Source: Bacillota bacterium (GTDB lineage Bacteria > Bacillota > Clostridia > Christensenellales > UMGS416). Taken from it: a stretch of DNA of 62,951 bases. The notes beneath the pieces are model-generated. The model was not told where the DNA came from. It saw only the letters and a list, made by a program, of their open reading frames with translations, and made no database searches. Made by a program: the position numbers and the translations under genes. Shown here piece after piece: positions 26,085 through 35,560 of the stretch (position 1 is the first letter of the stretch; each line of letters opens with the position of its first letter). The stretch spans positions 1 to 62,951 of the forward strand of contig JAEZSC010000017.1 of assembly GCA_023422005.1 (NCBI GenBank), read 5' to 3'.

Positions 26085-27004
26085 GGAGTTATGCCATCGA
26101 CCTGGGCGGCACGGCCATCAAGCTGGCAGCCATAGAGGACGGGGATGTACTGCGTGAAGCCCGGTTGGCCGTGAACCCGCTGGACACCACCGCCCAGCGC
26201 ATGGCCTCCGTGGCCTCTGCGCTGGAGGATTGGCGCTGCCATGGCATCAGCGCCGACGCCGCGGGCATTGCCTTCGCCGGCATCACCGACCCGGTGGGCT
26301 GCCGGGTGCTGTCGGTCAACGGGAAATATCTGGACGCCGCGGGTTTTGACTTTCGCGCCTGGGCGGCGGGGCAGGGGCTGGCGCTGGCCATGGACAATGA
26401 TGCCAACGCCGCGCTGCTGGGCGAAACACGCTTTGGCGCGGCCCGGGGCAGCGGCGACGCTGTGATATTGATACTGGGTACCGGCATCGGCACCGCGGCG
26501 ATGATGGGCGGAGCGATGATACGGGGGAAGCACTTTCAGGCCGGTTGCCTGGGCGGGCACTTCACCGTGGGGCACAAAGGCCGCCCGTGCAACTGCGGCA
26601 GCCGCGACTGCGCCGAGGCCTATGCCGCCACATGGGCGCTGCCGGCCCTGGCCCAGGAGCGGCCGGGCTTTGCCGCCAGCGCTTTGGCCCGCGAACCGCT
26701 GGTGGACTACAAGGCGCTTACCCAGTGGGCCCGGCAGGGGGACCCGGTGGCGGAGGGCTTGCTGGAGGATTGCGTCGGCGTGTGGAGTGCCGTGGTCAAA
26801 AACCTCGTGCATGCCTATGACCCGGAGATCGTCGTGTTGAGCGGCGGCGTGCTTCGCAGCGCCGACCTGATTGTGGAGCCGCTGCGCAAGCGAGTGCTGG
26901 CCGACGTGTGGACGCCTTGGGGCGCGGTGGACATCCGTGTAGCCGCCCACCCCGACCGATCGGTGCTGCTGGGCATGCACCACCTGGCCTGTGAAAGGAT
27001 GTAG
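26081..27004 (+). CDS. ROK family sugar kinase
   Basis: A 307-residue ROK protein. The ATP site begins DLGGTAIKLA at residue 5, the sugar-binding region has GTGIGTAAM, and the zinc motif CNCGSRDC spans residues 170-177. There is no DNA-binding domain, so it is a kinase and not a repressor. The start is the ATG at 26081, overlapping the regulator stop, behind GGAGGGGGAG. It probably phosphorylates a hexose such as mannose or glucose. Confidence 0.9.
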   Translation: MRSYAIDLGGTAIKLAAIEDGDVLREARLAVNPLDTTAQRMASVASALEDWRCHGISADAAGIAFAGITDPVGCRVLSVNGKYLDAAGFDFRAWAAGQGLALAMDNDANAALLGETRFGAARGSGDAVILILGTGIGTAAMMGGAMIRGKHFQAGCLGGHFTVGHKGRPCNCGSRDCAEAYAATWALPALAQERPGFAASALAREPLVDYKALTQWARQGDPVAEGLLEDCVGVWSAVVKNLVHAYDPEIVVLSGGVLRSADLIVEPLRKRVLADVWTPWGAVDIRVAAHPDRSVLLGMHHLACERM

Positions 27005-27008
27005 CGAG

Positions 27009-28769
27009 ATGAAACGAACCAGCAACTATGACAAGAACCCTGTGGTTGTAATCAAAGGTTTCGACGGGGAGGCGTGGCAGGGTTACGCCGCCATCGGCGC
27101 GCGGCTGCGCGACGCCGCGGCCGCCCTGGGCCGCACCCGCGCCGTGGTGACGGTGGATTGCTACCCCGGCGTGCGCGAGGACGAGGTGATCTCCGCGCTG
27201 CAAGCGGCTTTGCGCCCGGTGCTGACGCTGCGCGCGCAGGACGCAACGATCGAGAAGGACGCCGTGGAGCGCTTGGTGGCCCGCAACGTGACCGACGACC
27301 GGGTGTTCGGCGTGCTCAGCTGCCACCGCATGGAGGAGTTCTTCGACGCGGCCAAGCTCGCAGCGGCCCGTGCGCAGGTCGAATCCATTAAGGAAGGAAC
27401 TGTACTGGTCGTCGGCGTGGGCGCGGCGCTGCTGGCGCAGCCCGATGTGCTCGTGTATGCCGACCTGGCCCGCTGGGAAATACAGCAGCGCTACCGCCGC
27501 GGAGAGCTGGGCAACTGGCTGTGTGACAACGCCGGCGAGGACGTGCTGCGCCTTTATAAGCGCGGCTTCTTCGTGGATTGGCGCGTGGCCGACCGCCACA
27601 AGAAGGACCTGTTTGCCCGCATGGATTATGTGCTGGACACCAACCTGAAGGACAACCCGAAGATGCTGTCCGGCGCGGCGCTTCTGGGCGGGCTCAAACA
27701 GGCGGCGGCGCAGCCCTTCCGCGTGGCGCCGTACTTCGACCCCGGCGTGTGGGGCGGCCAGTGGATCAAGGACGTGTGCGATATGGACCGCTCCGCCCGC
27801 AACTACGCGTGGGGCTTCGACTGCGTGCCCGAGGAGAACAGTCTACTGTTCAAGATCGGCGGCACAGTTGTTGAGCTGCCGGCCATCGACCTGGTGTTCA
27901 CGCAGCCGGCGGCGCTGCTGGGCGACCGGGTGCACGCCCGCTTCGGCACCGAGTTCCCGATCCGCTTCGATTTTCTGGACACCATGGGCGGCCAAAACCT
28001 GAGCCTGCAGGTGCACCCGCTGACCGAGTACATCCAGGAAACCTTCGGCATGCACTACACCCAGGACGAGAGCTATTATATGCTGGACGTGGACGAGAAC
28101 GCCGATCCCGTGGTCTACCTGGGCCTGAAAACCCCTGTGAGAAGGGAAGAGATGCTGCAGGCGCTGGAGCGCGCGCAGGAGGGCGAGCCCTTCGACGCCA
28201 CGCGGTATATCAACGCCATACCGGTTCGCAAACACGACCATGTGCTGATCCCCGCGGGCACGGTGCACTGCTCCGGCTCGGGCACCATGGTGCTGGAGAT
28301 CAGCGCCACGCCCTACATCTTCACCTTTAAGCTGTGGGATTGGGACCGCGTGGGGCTGGACGGCAGACCCCGGCCGGTGCATCTGGCTCACGGCTGGCGC
28401 AACATACAGTTTGACCGCGACACCGACTGGGTGCATGCCAACCTTGTGGACCGTGTGGAGCCGCTGGCTGCCGGCCAGGGCTGGCGGGAGGAGCGCACCG
28501 GCCTGCACGAGCGGGAGTTCATAGAGACCCGGCGGCACTGGTTCACCGGCCCCGTGGAGCATGACACCCAGGGCGGCGTCAACGTACTGAACCTGGTACA
28601 AGGCGAGGAAGCTATCATAGAAAGTCCCGAAGGGACCTTCGAGGCCTTCGTCGTGCACTATGCCGAGACCTTCATTGTGCCGGCGGCGGTGGGCCGCTAC
28701 ACGATATCGCCCCACGGCGCGGGCGTCGGGCAGGAGCTGGCAACGATTAAAGCTTATGTGAGAACCTAG
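27009..28769 (+). CDS. Class I phosphomannose isomerase with N-terminal extension
   Basis: A 586-residue protein. The C-terminal half (about residues 245-586) is a type I mannose-6-phosphate isomerase, with zinc ligands His336 in QVHP and His420 in AGTVHCSG. The N-terminal 240 residues resemble a nucleoside/uridine-kinase-like fold but the P-loop position reads KGFDGEAWQG, lacking GxxxxGKT, so catalytic kinase activity is unlikely. It starts 4 bp after the ROK gene. It converts mannose-6-P to fructose-6-P, completing mannose entry into glycolysis. Confidence 0.82.
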   Translation: MKRTSNYDKNPVVVIKGFDGEAWQGYAAIGARLRDAAAALGRTRAVVTVDCYPGVREDEVISALQAALRPVLTLRAQDATIEKDAVERLVARNVTDDRVFGVLSCHRMEEFFDAAKLAAARAQVESIKEGTVLVVGVGAALLAQPDVLVYADLARWEIQQRYRRGELGNWLCDNAGEDVLRLYKRGFFVDWRVADRHKKDLFARMDYVLDTNLKDNPKMLSGAALLGGLKQAAAQPFRVAPYFDPGVWGGQWIKDVCDMDRSARNYAWGFDCVPEENSLLFKIGGTVVELPAIDLVFTQPAALLGDRVHARFGTEFPIRFDFLDTMGGQNLSLQVHPLTEYIQETFGMHYTQDESYYMLDVDENADPVVYLGLKTPVRREEMLQALERAQEGEPFDATRYINAIPVRKHDHVLIPAGTVHCSGSGTMVLEISATPYIFTFKLWDWDRVGLDGRPRPVHLAHGWRNIQFDRDTDWVHANLVDRVEPLAAGQGWREERTGLHEREFIETRRHWFTGPVEHDTQGGVNVLNLVQGEEAIIESPEGTFEAFVVHYAETFIVPAAVGRYTISPHGAGVGQELATIKAYVRT

Positions 28770-28779
28770 GAGGCGGGAC

Positions 28780-30852
28780 ATGGAGACCAAACAGGCGAAG
28801 GAAATGCTGGGCTGCCAGATCTGGGTGGAGCCCACCGATTCGCGGGAACGAGTGGACGAACTGGTACGCCAGGCGGCGGACAGCGGCCTGGGGTGGCTGC
28901 GGTGCTTTTTGATGTGGCCGTGGATCGAGGCTGCGCCGGACCAGTGGGATTTCCGGGTGTTCGATGACCTCTTTGACGCCGCGGCCAAGTACGGCATCAA
29001 AATCAAGGCGACGCTGACGGCCAACTCAGGGCCGTGGTTCCTGGGCACGCCGTCGCTGCTGCACTCCCACACGGGCTTCTTAAGCGCGGATTGGCGCGAG
29101 CCCATGGGGCGCTACATCCAGCGCTGCGTCACGCGCTATCGCCGGCACCCGGGGCTGGGCCAGTGGATACTGTGGAACGAGCCCAGCGGCGGCGGCGAGC
29201 GCACGCCGGAGACGCGGGAGCAGTGGGGGCTGTGGCTGCGCCGGGAGTACGGCGATGATCTCTCCGCGCTGAATCAAAGGTGGCGTACGGGCTTTGCCAG
29301 CTTTGACGAGGCGCTGTTCCCCGAAGAGCTGAACCATCCGCTGCACCGGGGCAGTTCCTGGCAGAGCTACCGGCCATGGATGGACAATTGCCGCTTCAAA
29401 GCCTGGTGGCTGGCCCAGGAGCTCGCCTGGGTGCGCGACGAGGTTCGTAAATACGACGCGGATACGCCGATCTGCGTAAACCCGTGCCCCTTCCTGAGCA
29501 ACCAGGCTGCCGCCGGAGTGGACCTGGAGCAGATCGGCGCCGTTGTGGATGTGCTGGGTGCCAGCTATCACCCGGCTTGGCACTTCACCTTTGCCGACCG
29601 GGTCACCTTCCCGGCGCTGATGGCCGCCGGCGTGCGCAAGAAGGCCGCCATGCCCTCTGCCAAACAGGTGGAGATCACCGAGGTGCAGACCGGCAACACG
29701 CTGAATTCCTCGGTGCGGCCCAGCGCCGTGGAGCCCTCGGAGGTCGTGCGGTTCTATCTCTCCGGCCTGTTCAGCGGCGCTCAGTCGGTCACCGGCTGGC
29801 TGCTCAACGCGCGCAGCCGGGATTTTGAGGCCGGCGACTGGGGCCTGCTAGACGACACCGACAGCCCCAGCCCCCGCAGCCGCATGATGCGCCGCCTGCA
29901 CGACACGCTGAACACCGCCTTGGAGCGCGCCGGGGCGTGGCGGCCCGCGCAACCCCGGGCTTTCGTGGGCTACAGCCTGGAGTCTCAGGCCGTGGAGGTG
30001 GCCGACACCAACGGCGCGCCGGTGAACGGCCGCCGCGCCGACGACAGCGGCCACGGCACGGCGCTCTTAAGCGTGCTGCTGATGGAGCAGGGCGCGGCCA
30101 CCGAGATGCGCCGCCTGCAGGACGTGCCCGAGGATGGCGCCGGCGCGCTGCTGGTATTGAGCCACGTGGTCTCCTGGGAGCACGAGGACGCCCGGCGCAT
30201 CCTGGCTTTTGCCCACAGCGGCGGCACCGTGGTGCTGGACGCGACCTCCGGCCGCAAGGACACCGACGCCGGGCTGCACCGGCCGTGGCCGGGCTTCCTG
30301 GCCGCTGAGATCGGCATGCACGCCGCGGGGCTGCACACCGATCCCAAAGGTTATGCCCTGTGCGACTGCGGTACGCCGCTGGGCCGGTTGCTTCTCACGC
30401 GCATGGAGCCGGTTTTTGCCCCGGACACCGGCTGGAGAGCCTGGGAGGACCTGCGCTATGAGGACGGCGAGCCGCTGGTGTGGCAGCGCTCCTTCGGCCA
30501 GGGCGGCTTTGTGCTGGTAAACGGCATGGCGGGCCCTTCGCTTACCCATGAGGCACAGGCGTGGCCGGTGCTGCGCCGGGTGTTCGACCGGCTGTGCGCG
30601 CCGGTCAAGAACCCGGTGCGGCCATTGGCCGGCTGCCACAGCGCCTTCGCGCTGCCGGTGGATTGTGAGCGGGGCCATCTCACCGCCATACTGGCCCAAC
30701 CCGTTGAAGGCCGCGGCGGCCAGCGCCTGCGCATCGTAGCGCCGATGGGCGTCTATGAAGACCTGTGGACCGGCGAGACCGTGGAGGTGGGCGCTCAGGG
30801 CGAAGCGGCCCTGCTGGCCGAAGACGGCATCGTGCTGCTGTGGCAGCCGTGA
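28780..30852 (+). CDS. GH42 beta-galactosidase-like glycosidase
   Basis: A 690-residue family 42-type glycosidase. The TIM barrel carries the acid/base Glu134 in ILWNEPS and the nucleophile Glu301 in ITEVQTG. A trimerisation-like domain (about 395-590) and a small C-terminal beta domain follow. No signal peptide is present. Family members hydrolyse beta-galactosides or related beta-linked sugars inside the cell. A good AGGAGG site precedes the ATG, 10 bp after the isomerase gene. Confidence 0.85.
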   Translation: METKQAKEMLGCQIWVEPTDSRERVDELVRQAADSGLGWLRCFLMWPWIEAAPDQWDFRVFDDLFDAAAKYGIKIKATLTANSGPWFLGTPSLLHSHTGFLSADWREPMGRYIQRCVTRYRRHPGLGQWILWNEPSGGGERTPETREQWGLWLRREYGDDLSALNQRWRTGFASFDEALFPEELNHPLHRGSSWQSYRPWMDNCRFKAWWLAQELAWVRDEVRKYDADTPICVNPCPFLSNQAAAGVDLEQIGAVVDVLGASYHPAWHFTFADRVTFPALMAAGVRKKAAMPSAKQVEITEVQTGNTLNSSVRPSAVEPSEVVRFYLSGLFSGAQSVTGWLLNARSRDFEAGDWGLLDDTDSPSPRSRMMRRLHDTLNTALERAGAWRPAQPRAFVGYSLESQAVEVADTNGAPVNGRRADDSGHGTALLSVLLMEQGAATEMRRLQDVPEDGAGALLVLSHVVSWEHEDARRILAFAHSGGTVVLDATSGRKDTDAGLHRPWPGFLAAEIGMHAAGLHTDPKGYALCDCGTPLGRLLLTRMEPVFAPDTGWRAWEDLRYEDGEPLVWQRSFGQGGFVLVNGMAGPSLTHEAQAWPVLRRVFDRLCAPVKNPVRPLAGCHSAFALPVDCERGHLTAILAQPVEGRGGQRLRIVAPMGVYEDLWTGETVEVGAQGEAALLAEDGIVLLWQP

Positions 30853-30869
30853 GCGGGGGAGGAGAAGCC

Positions 30870-31646
30870 ATGTTTGATCCGGGCATCGATATCCAGGCCA
30901 CCGAGCGGCCGATGGGTTTCCGTTATGGGCAGGGGGTGTTTGGCCCTCAGCCCGAGCTGCGCACGCTGGACAGCCTGCGCCGCAGCCTGCGGGACCCCAA
31001 TTGCCAAGGCCCCGACCCCGTATACGCCATCGCCATGGACGTGGGCAAGACCGAGCACCGCCAGGCGCTGGGGCAGCGCATGCTGCTCTACGGCGTGGTG
31101 ACCTACGCCAGTGGCCGCCTGGGCAATGAGCCCATCCGCAGCCAGGGCCACGCCCACAAGGTGAGCGCCCACTGCGGCTGGTCCACGCCGGAGGTCTACG
31201 AGATCTGGAGCGGCCAGGCCGTCATTTACATGCAGAGCGGCAGCGGAGATGACCCGGGCCGCTGCTACGCCGTGCGGGCGTGCGTGGGCGACGTCGTCAT
31301 CGTGCCGCCCTACTGGGTGCACGCGACCATCAGCGCCGACCCCGACCAGCCGCTGACTTTTGGCGCCTGGTGCGACCGGGACTATGGCTTTGAGTATGAC
31401 GGCGTGCGCGGCCACGGCGGCATCGCCTGGTTCCCGCTGTTGAATGAAGACGGCGGTCTGCGCTGGGAGCGCAACCCGGCCTATGGCCCCTCGGAGCTCA
31501 TCCACAAAGCGCCGCAGGGCTACGCCGAGCTGGGCCTGCGTCCCACAGAGGCCATCTACCGCCAGTTCGAGCGCGATCATGACGCCTTCCGCTTCGTCTA
31601 TGACCCGGCCAGTGCCGCCGCGGTATGGGGGGATTTTATCCCGTAA
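30870..31646 (+). CDS. Cupin protein, glucose-6-phosphate isomerase-like
   Basis: A 258-residue cupin distantly related to the isomerase that opens the operon. It contains GHAHKVS, then PEVYEIWSGQAV and VIVPPYWVHATI, the two metal-binding cupin motifs. The start at 30870 lies behind GGGGGAGGAG. It is the last gene of the operon. It may be a second phosphoglucose isomerase or act on a different sugar phosphate or free sugar. Confidence 0.75.
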   Translation: MFDPGIDIQATERPMGFRYGQGVFGPQPELRTLDSLRRSLRDPNCQGPDPVYAIAMDVGKTEHRQALGQRMLLYGVVTYASGRLGNEPIRSQGHAHKVSAHCGWSTPEVYEIWSGQAVIYMQSGSGDDPGRCYAVRACVGDVVIVPPYWVHATISADPDQPLTFGAWCDRDYGFEYDGVRGHGGIAWFPLLNEDGGLRWERNPAYGPSELIHKAPQGYAELGLRPTEAIYRQFERDHDAFRFVYDPASAAAVWGDFIP

Positions 31647-31668
31647 GCAAATCAACCTTCGTTTCTTG

Positions 31669-31700
31669 GCGCCTGACAGTTTGGTGTTTGGCGCTTTTTT
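31669..31700 (+). terminator. Weak Rho-independent terminator
   Basis: GCGCC (31669-31673) pairs with GGCGC (31690-31694), followed by six T residues. The stem is short, so the call is tentative. The remaining gap to the AraC gene holds an AT-rich patch (31780-31830) that probably contains its promoter, but no hexamer pair stands out. Confidence 0.4.
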
Positions 31701-31884
31701 ATTATAAACGGGCTAACCCGATTCATTTTGCCGCGCTTTCTCCGTTCCTGCTCTCCAGGGTGGGCCGGAAGACTTTTCTTGCTTTTGCAATATATGTATG
31801 ATAAGATGAAAGATAGCTAAAAATCGCCTAAAACGCCACTGGGAATATGTAAAATCGCATACGATGAGCGGAGGACACGGTAAA

Positions 31885-32748
31885 ATGCACATCGAGTACC
31901 GCGAAGACGCCCTTTCCTATCGGCCGCACCACCACAACGCATATGAGATGATCTTTATCCTGCACGGGCAGTCCCGCTTTACCGTTCGAGACCAGTCCTT
32001 TCTGGCCGGACCGGGAGACATTGTTTTTTTCAGCAACCTGGAGGAGCATTCCACCAACATTGTTCAGACGCCTTACCACCGGTATTTCGTCATGCTGCCG
32101 CCCCGGGAGACCGACCAGATGATCGGCAACGCCCGGCTGCTGTCCATCTTCAAACAGCGCAGCGCCGCCTTTCCCTATGTGCTGCGCATGTCACAGCGGG
32201 CGCAGGTGTTGCAGAACCATTTTGGGCAGCTGCTGCTGGAGAGCGACTCGGCGAACCCATGGCACAATGAGCGCGTGTGCGCGCTGCTGACGCTGATTCT
32301 GACCGAGGTGTGCCGCCTGCATCCGCAGATCTTCCCCGGTCATACGCAGCCCCATCAACTGCCGATCTCCGATATCCAAAGCCATCTGGACATCCATTAC
32401 GCCGATCGGTTCTCGCTGATCGACTTGGCCAAGCAGTATCACGTCAGCGCCGGATACCTTTCGCAATGCTTCCGTGAGCAGGTCGGCCACAGCCCCATGC
32501 AATATGTCATGCTCAACCGCCTGACCGCAGCTTGCGAGATGCTGCTAACGTCGGGCTTGAGCGTCAACCAGATCTCCGGCCAATGCGGTTTCAGCGATGT
32601 GAACAACTTCATACGCCGGTTTTCCCAGCATTATGGCGTCACACCGAACAAGATGAAAAAGCAGCGGGGACACATCGCTGCGGATTGGAAGGAGAAAGCA
32701 CATGCTGGGCATGACCTCGGTGACCTTTCGGACACTGTCAGCAGATGA
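31885..32748 (+). CDS. AraC family transcriptional regulator
   Basis: A 287-residue regulator. The N-terminal cupin domain (about residues 1-140) begins with a His-rich PHHHNAYEM and would bind a sugar or other small ligand. The C-terminal double helix-turn-helix (about 180-275) includes FSLIDLAKQYHVSAGYLSQ and GFSDVNNFIRRF. The ATG at 31885 is 10 nt after GGAGG; an in-frame ATG at 31864 lacks such a site. It overlaps the next gene by 47 bp and probably activates the oxidoreductase operon downstream. Confidence 0.88.
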   Translation: MHIEYREDALSYRPHHHNAYEMIFILHGQSRFTVRDQSFLAGPGDIVFFSNLEEHSTNIVQTPYHRYFVMLPPRETDQMIGNARLLSIFKQRSAAFPYVLRMSQRAQVLQNHFGQLLLESDSANPWHNERVCALLTLILTEVCRLHPQIFPGHTQPHQLPISDIQSHLDIHYADRFSLIDLAKQYHVSAGYLSQCFREQVGHSPMQYVMLNRLTAACEMLLTSGLSVNQISGQCGFSDVNNFIRRFSQHYGVTPNKMKKQRGHIAADWKEKAHAGHDLGDLSDTVSR

Positions 32749-33454
32749 AATCCTGCGGCTGTGCGCCCGAAGCGGTCTGCAGGGCATCGAATGGGGCGGC
32801 GACATCCATGTGCCCGCCGGCCGGACAGACATCGCCGAGAACGTCGCCGCCGCCACGCGGGCGCATGGGTTGAATGTTTTATCCTATGGATCATACTACC
32901 GGCTGTGCGCGGATATGGATTTCTCCCCCGTGCTGGACACCGCCTGCGCGCTGGGCGCGGGTAAAATCCGCATCTGGGCGGGAGACAAGGGCTCCCAACA
33001 GGCGGACGCCGCCCACCGCGAGCGCGCGGCCCAGGAGCTGCGCCGCATCTGCGGCCTGGCCCGGGGGCGGGGTGTGAGCATCGGTCTGGAATACCACCGC
33101 AACACGCTGACCGACACCTGCGAAAGCGCGCAGGCGCTGCTGCGGCAGGCCGGCTGTGACAACCTGTTCACCTACTGGCAGCCCAACCCGGACCTTACCC
33201 ACGAGCAGAGGCTGCACGAGATCCGCTGCCTGCTGCCCCACATCCGCAGCATCCATGTGTTCCAGTGGAGCGCGGGCAATGTCCGCCAGCCGCTGAGCGC
33301 TGGAGAAGGGGAATGGGCCGCCTATCTGCAGGCTTTGGGCGCCGCGCCTCGGGATTGCATCATGGAGTTCGTCAAGGGCGACAGCCCGGAGCAGTTCTTG
33401 GCCGACGCGAAAACCCTGGTTCAATGGACATCCGGCATGAACGCGCGTACATAG
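32702..33454 (+). CDS. Sugar phosphate isomerase/epimerase-like TIM barrel
   Basis: A 250-residue protein of the xylose-isomerase-like TIM-barrel superfamily. Metal-ligand candidates are Glu in GIEWGGDIHV, Glu in GLEYHRN and His in SIHVFQW, on successive barrel strands. The final Glu ligand lies in CIMEFVKGD. Relatives epimerise or isomerise sugars, inositols or their keto derivatives. It overlaps the AraC gene and precedes the flavin oxidoreductase, so it probably acts in the same oxidoreductive pathway. The substrate is unknown. Confidence 0.8.
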   Translation: MLGMTSVTFRTLSADEILRLCARSGLQGIEWGGDIHVPAGRTDIAENVAAATRAHGLNVLSYGSYYRLCADMDFSPVLDTACALGAGKIRIWAGDKGSQQADAAHRERAAQELRRICGLARGRGVSIGLEYHRNTLTDTCESAQALLRQAGCDNLFTYWQPNPDLTHEQRLHEIRCLLPHIRSIHVFQWSAGNVRQPLSAGEGEWAAYLQALGAAPRDCIMEFVKGDSPEQFLADAKTLVQWTSGMNART

Positions 33455-33492
33455 TCACTCTGCCTGGCGACATCAAGGATTTGGAGGAAAAC

Positions 33493-34800
33493 ATGAGCCT
33501 GAACGACAAGATTATACTGACCGCTGACTGCGCCGCTGCCGGCGTCTCCCTGCCCATGGCCGACACGCTGGACGCACTGCGCCAACCGCTGGCGCTGGGT
33601 GGCCCAACCGCGCCCAACCGCCTGGCCGTGCAGCCCATGGAGGGCGCCGACGGCCAGCCCGACGGCGGCCCCGGGGAGCTCACCCTGCGGCGCTACCGGC
33701 GCTTTGCCGAGGGCGGCGCGGGGTTGCTGTGGGCGGAGGCCATCGCCGTGCGCGAGGATGGCCGCGCCAACCCGCGGCACCTGTGGCTGCACGAAGGCAC
33801 TCTGGACGCCTTCAAGGCCATGGTGGAGGACATCCGCCGCGCCGCCGGCCAGCCCGTCGTTCTCATCGCTCAGTTGACCCATGCAGGGCGCTACAGCAAG
33901 CCCTGGGGTGTACCCCGTCCGGTCATCGCATACAACAACCCCCACTATGAGAAGGAGCCTTTGCCGCAGGAGTGCATCGTCTCCGACGATGAGCTCAAGC
34001 GCCTGGAGGACGACTTCGAGCGGGCGGCTGCGCTGGCCTTCGCCGCCGGGTTCGATGGCGTGGACATCAAGGCTTGCCACCGGTATCTGTTCAGCGAGCT
34101 GCTGAGCGCCTTCCACCGGCCTGGCGCTTACGGCGGCAGCTTTGAGAACCGCACGGCCATGCTGCGCAACTGTGTGGCGCGGGCCGGCTCGGTATGCCCT
34201 GCGGGCCGCATGGTCACCAGCCGTCTGAACCTCTACGACGGCGTGCCCAACCCCTTCGGCTGGGGGCAGGACGCGCAGGATTACATCCAGACCGACCTGA
34301 CCGAACCGCTGGCGCTGATCGGCGAGCTGCACCGCGGCGGCATGACGCTGCTCAACGTGACCATGGGCAACCCCTATGTGAACCCCCATGTGAACCGGCC
34401 CTACAAACGGGGTGGATATACGCCGCCGGAGCGCCCGCTGCAGGGCGTGGAACGCATACTGGGCGGCGCGGCGGCTGTGCAAAAGGCCTACCCCGAGCTG
34501 GCGGTGCTGGCCAGCGGCTTCAGCTACCTGGGCGAGGCCGCCGACGTGGTGGCCGCGGGCCTGGTGGAGCAGGGCGGCGCGTCGATGGCAGGCTTTGGCC
34601 GGCTGGCCTTCGCCTACCCCGACTTTGCCCGGGACATCACGCACGGCAGCGGCCTGCAGAAGGCCAAGAGCTGCCTGGCCTGCACCAAGTGCACCGAGCT
34701 CATGCGCGCCGGTACGACCACCGGCTGCCCGGTGCGCGACCAGCAGGTCTATCTGCCGCTGTACCGCAGGCATGTGCTCAAGCAGGAGGAGGGCGTATGA
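33493..34800 (+). CDS. NADH:flavin oxidoreductase (Old Yellow Enzyme family)
   Basis: A 435-residue FMN-dependent ene-reductase-type protein. The barrel shows TAPNRLAVQPMEG, LTHAGRY and GGSFENRTAM. The strand normally reading DIHAAHGYL is DIKACHRYL, which marks an unusual subclade. A C-terminal Cys-rich tail (CLACTKC then GCPVRD) resembles the 4Fe-4S site of 2,4-dienoyl-CoA reductase, but the long C-terminal FAD/NAD domain is missing. GGAGG precedes the ATG. The large flavoprotein two genes downstream may be its redox partner. Confidence 0.88.
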   Translation: MSLNDKIILTADCAAAGVSLPMADTLDALRQPLALGGPTAPNRLAVQPMEGADGQPDGGPGELTLRRYRRFAEGGAGLLWAEAIAVREDGRANPRHLWLHEGTLDAFKAMVEDIRRAAGQPVVLIAQLTHAGRYSKPWGVPRPVIAYNNPHYEKEPLPQECIVSDDELKRLEDDFERAAALAFAAGFDGVDIKACHRYLFSELLSAFHRPGAYGGSFENRTAMLRNCVARAGSVCPAGRMVTSRLNLYDGVPNPFGWGQDAQDYIQTDLTEPLALIGELHRGGMTLLNVTMGNPYVNPHVNRPYKRGGYTPPERPLQGVERILGGAAAVQKAYPELAVLASGFSYLGEAADVVAAGLVEQGGASMAGFGRLAFAYPDFARDITHGSGLQKAKSCLACTKCTELMRAGTTTGCPVRDQQVYLPLYRRHVLKQEEGV

Positions 34801-35558
34801 GCGCGAAAGCTGCCGTCGTAACCGGCGCGACCAGGGGCATCGGCCGGGGCATCGCCCAGCGGCTGCTGCGGGAGGGCTGGCGTGTGCTGGGCACCGGCAC
34901 CGCGACGGAAGCCGCCAACGCCTCGTTGATCGCTGAGCTGCGCCAAGTGGGCGACTTCCACTATTCCCAATGCCGGCTGGACAATGCCGGCGACCGGCAC
35001 ACCCTCGTGGAGCGCGCCTTCTCGCTGTTCGGCGCTGTGGACGCCCTGATCAACAACGCCGGCATGGCCCCGCGCCAACGGGTGGACATGCTTGAGCTGA
35101 CCGAAGAAGCCTACGACGAGCTGATGAGCGTCAACCTGAAGGGGCCGTTTTTCCTGACGCAGGCCTTCGCCCGGCGTTGGGTGGAGGCGCCGCAGGCCCA
35201 GCCGCCGGTCGCGGTGTTCATCACGTCGGTGTCGGCATTCGCGCCCTCCACCAACCGTGCGGAGTACTGCCTGAGCAAGGCGGGCTTGAGCCAGGCGGTG
35301 CAGCTCTTCGCGTCGCGGTTGAGCGCCCATGGCATCTGCGTATATGAGGTGCGCCCCGGCATCATCGAGACCGACATGACCGCCGCGGCCCACGGCAAAT
35401 ACGACGCGCTGATCGGCAACGACCTGCTGCCCATCGCTCGCTGGGGCCAGCCCGGCGACGTGGCCTCCGCTGTGTGGGCGTGCTGCAGCGGCTTGCTGGG
35501 CTATTCCACCGGCGAGGTGCTGCACGTGGACGGCGGCTTCCACATGCGGAGGTTATAG
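34797..35558 (+). CDS. Short-chain dehydrogenase/reductase
   Basis: A 253-residue classical SDR. The cofactor-binding motif is TGATRGIGRG at residue 9, NNAG follows, and the catalytic Ser and YCLSK lie about residues 145-162. The end DGGF is typical. An Ala/Thr-rich segment after the second strand suggests NADP preference, which is inference. It is coupled to the flavin oxidoreductase by a 4-bp ATGA overlap. Confidence 0.9.
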   Translation: MSAKAAVVTGATRGIGRGIAQRLLREGWRVLGTGTATEAANASLIAELRQVGDFHYSQCRLDNAGDRHTLVERAFSLFGAVDALINNAGMAPRQRVDMLELTEEAYDELMSVNLKGPFFLTQAFARRWVEAPQAQPPVAVFITSVSAFAPSTNRAEYCLSKAGLSQAVQLFASRLSAHGICVYEVRPGIIETDMTAAAHGKYDALIGNDLLPIARWGQPGDVASAVWACCSGLLGYSTGEVLHVDGGFHMRRL

Positions 35559-35560
35559 GT

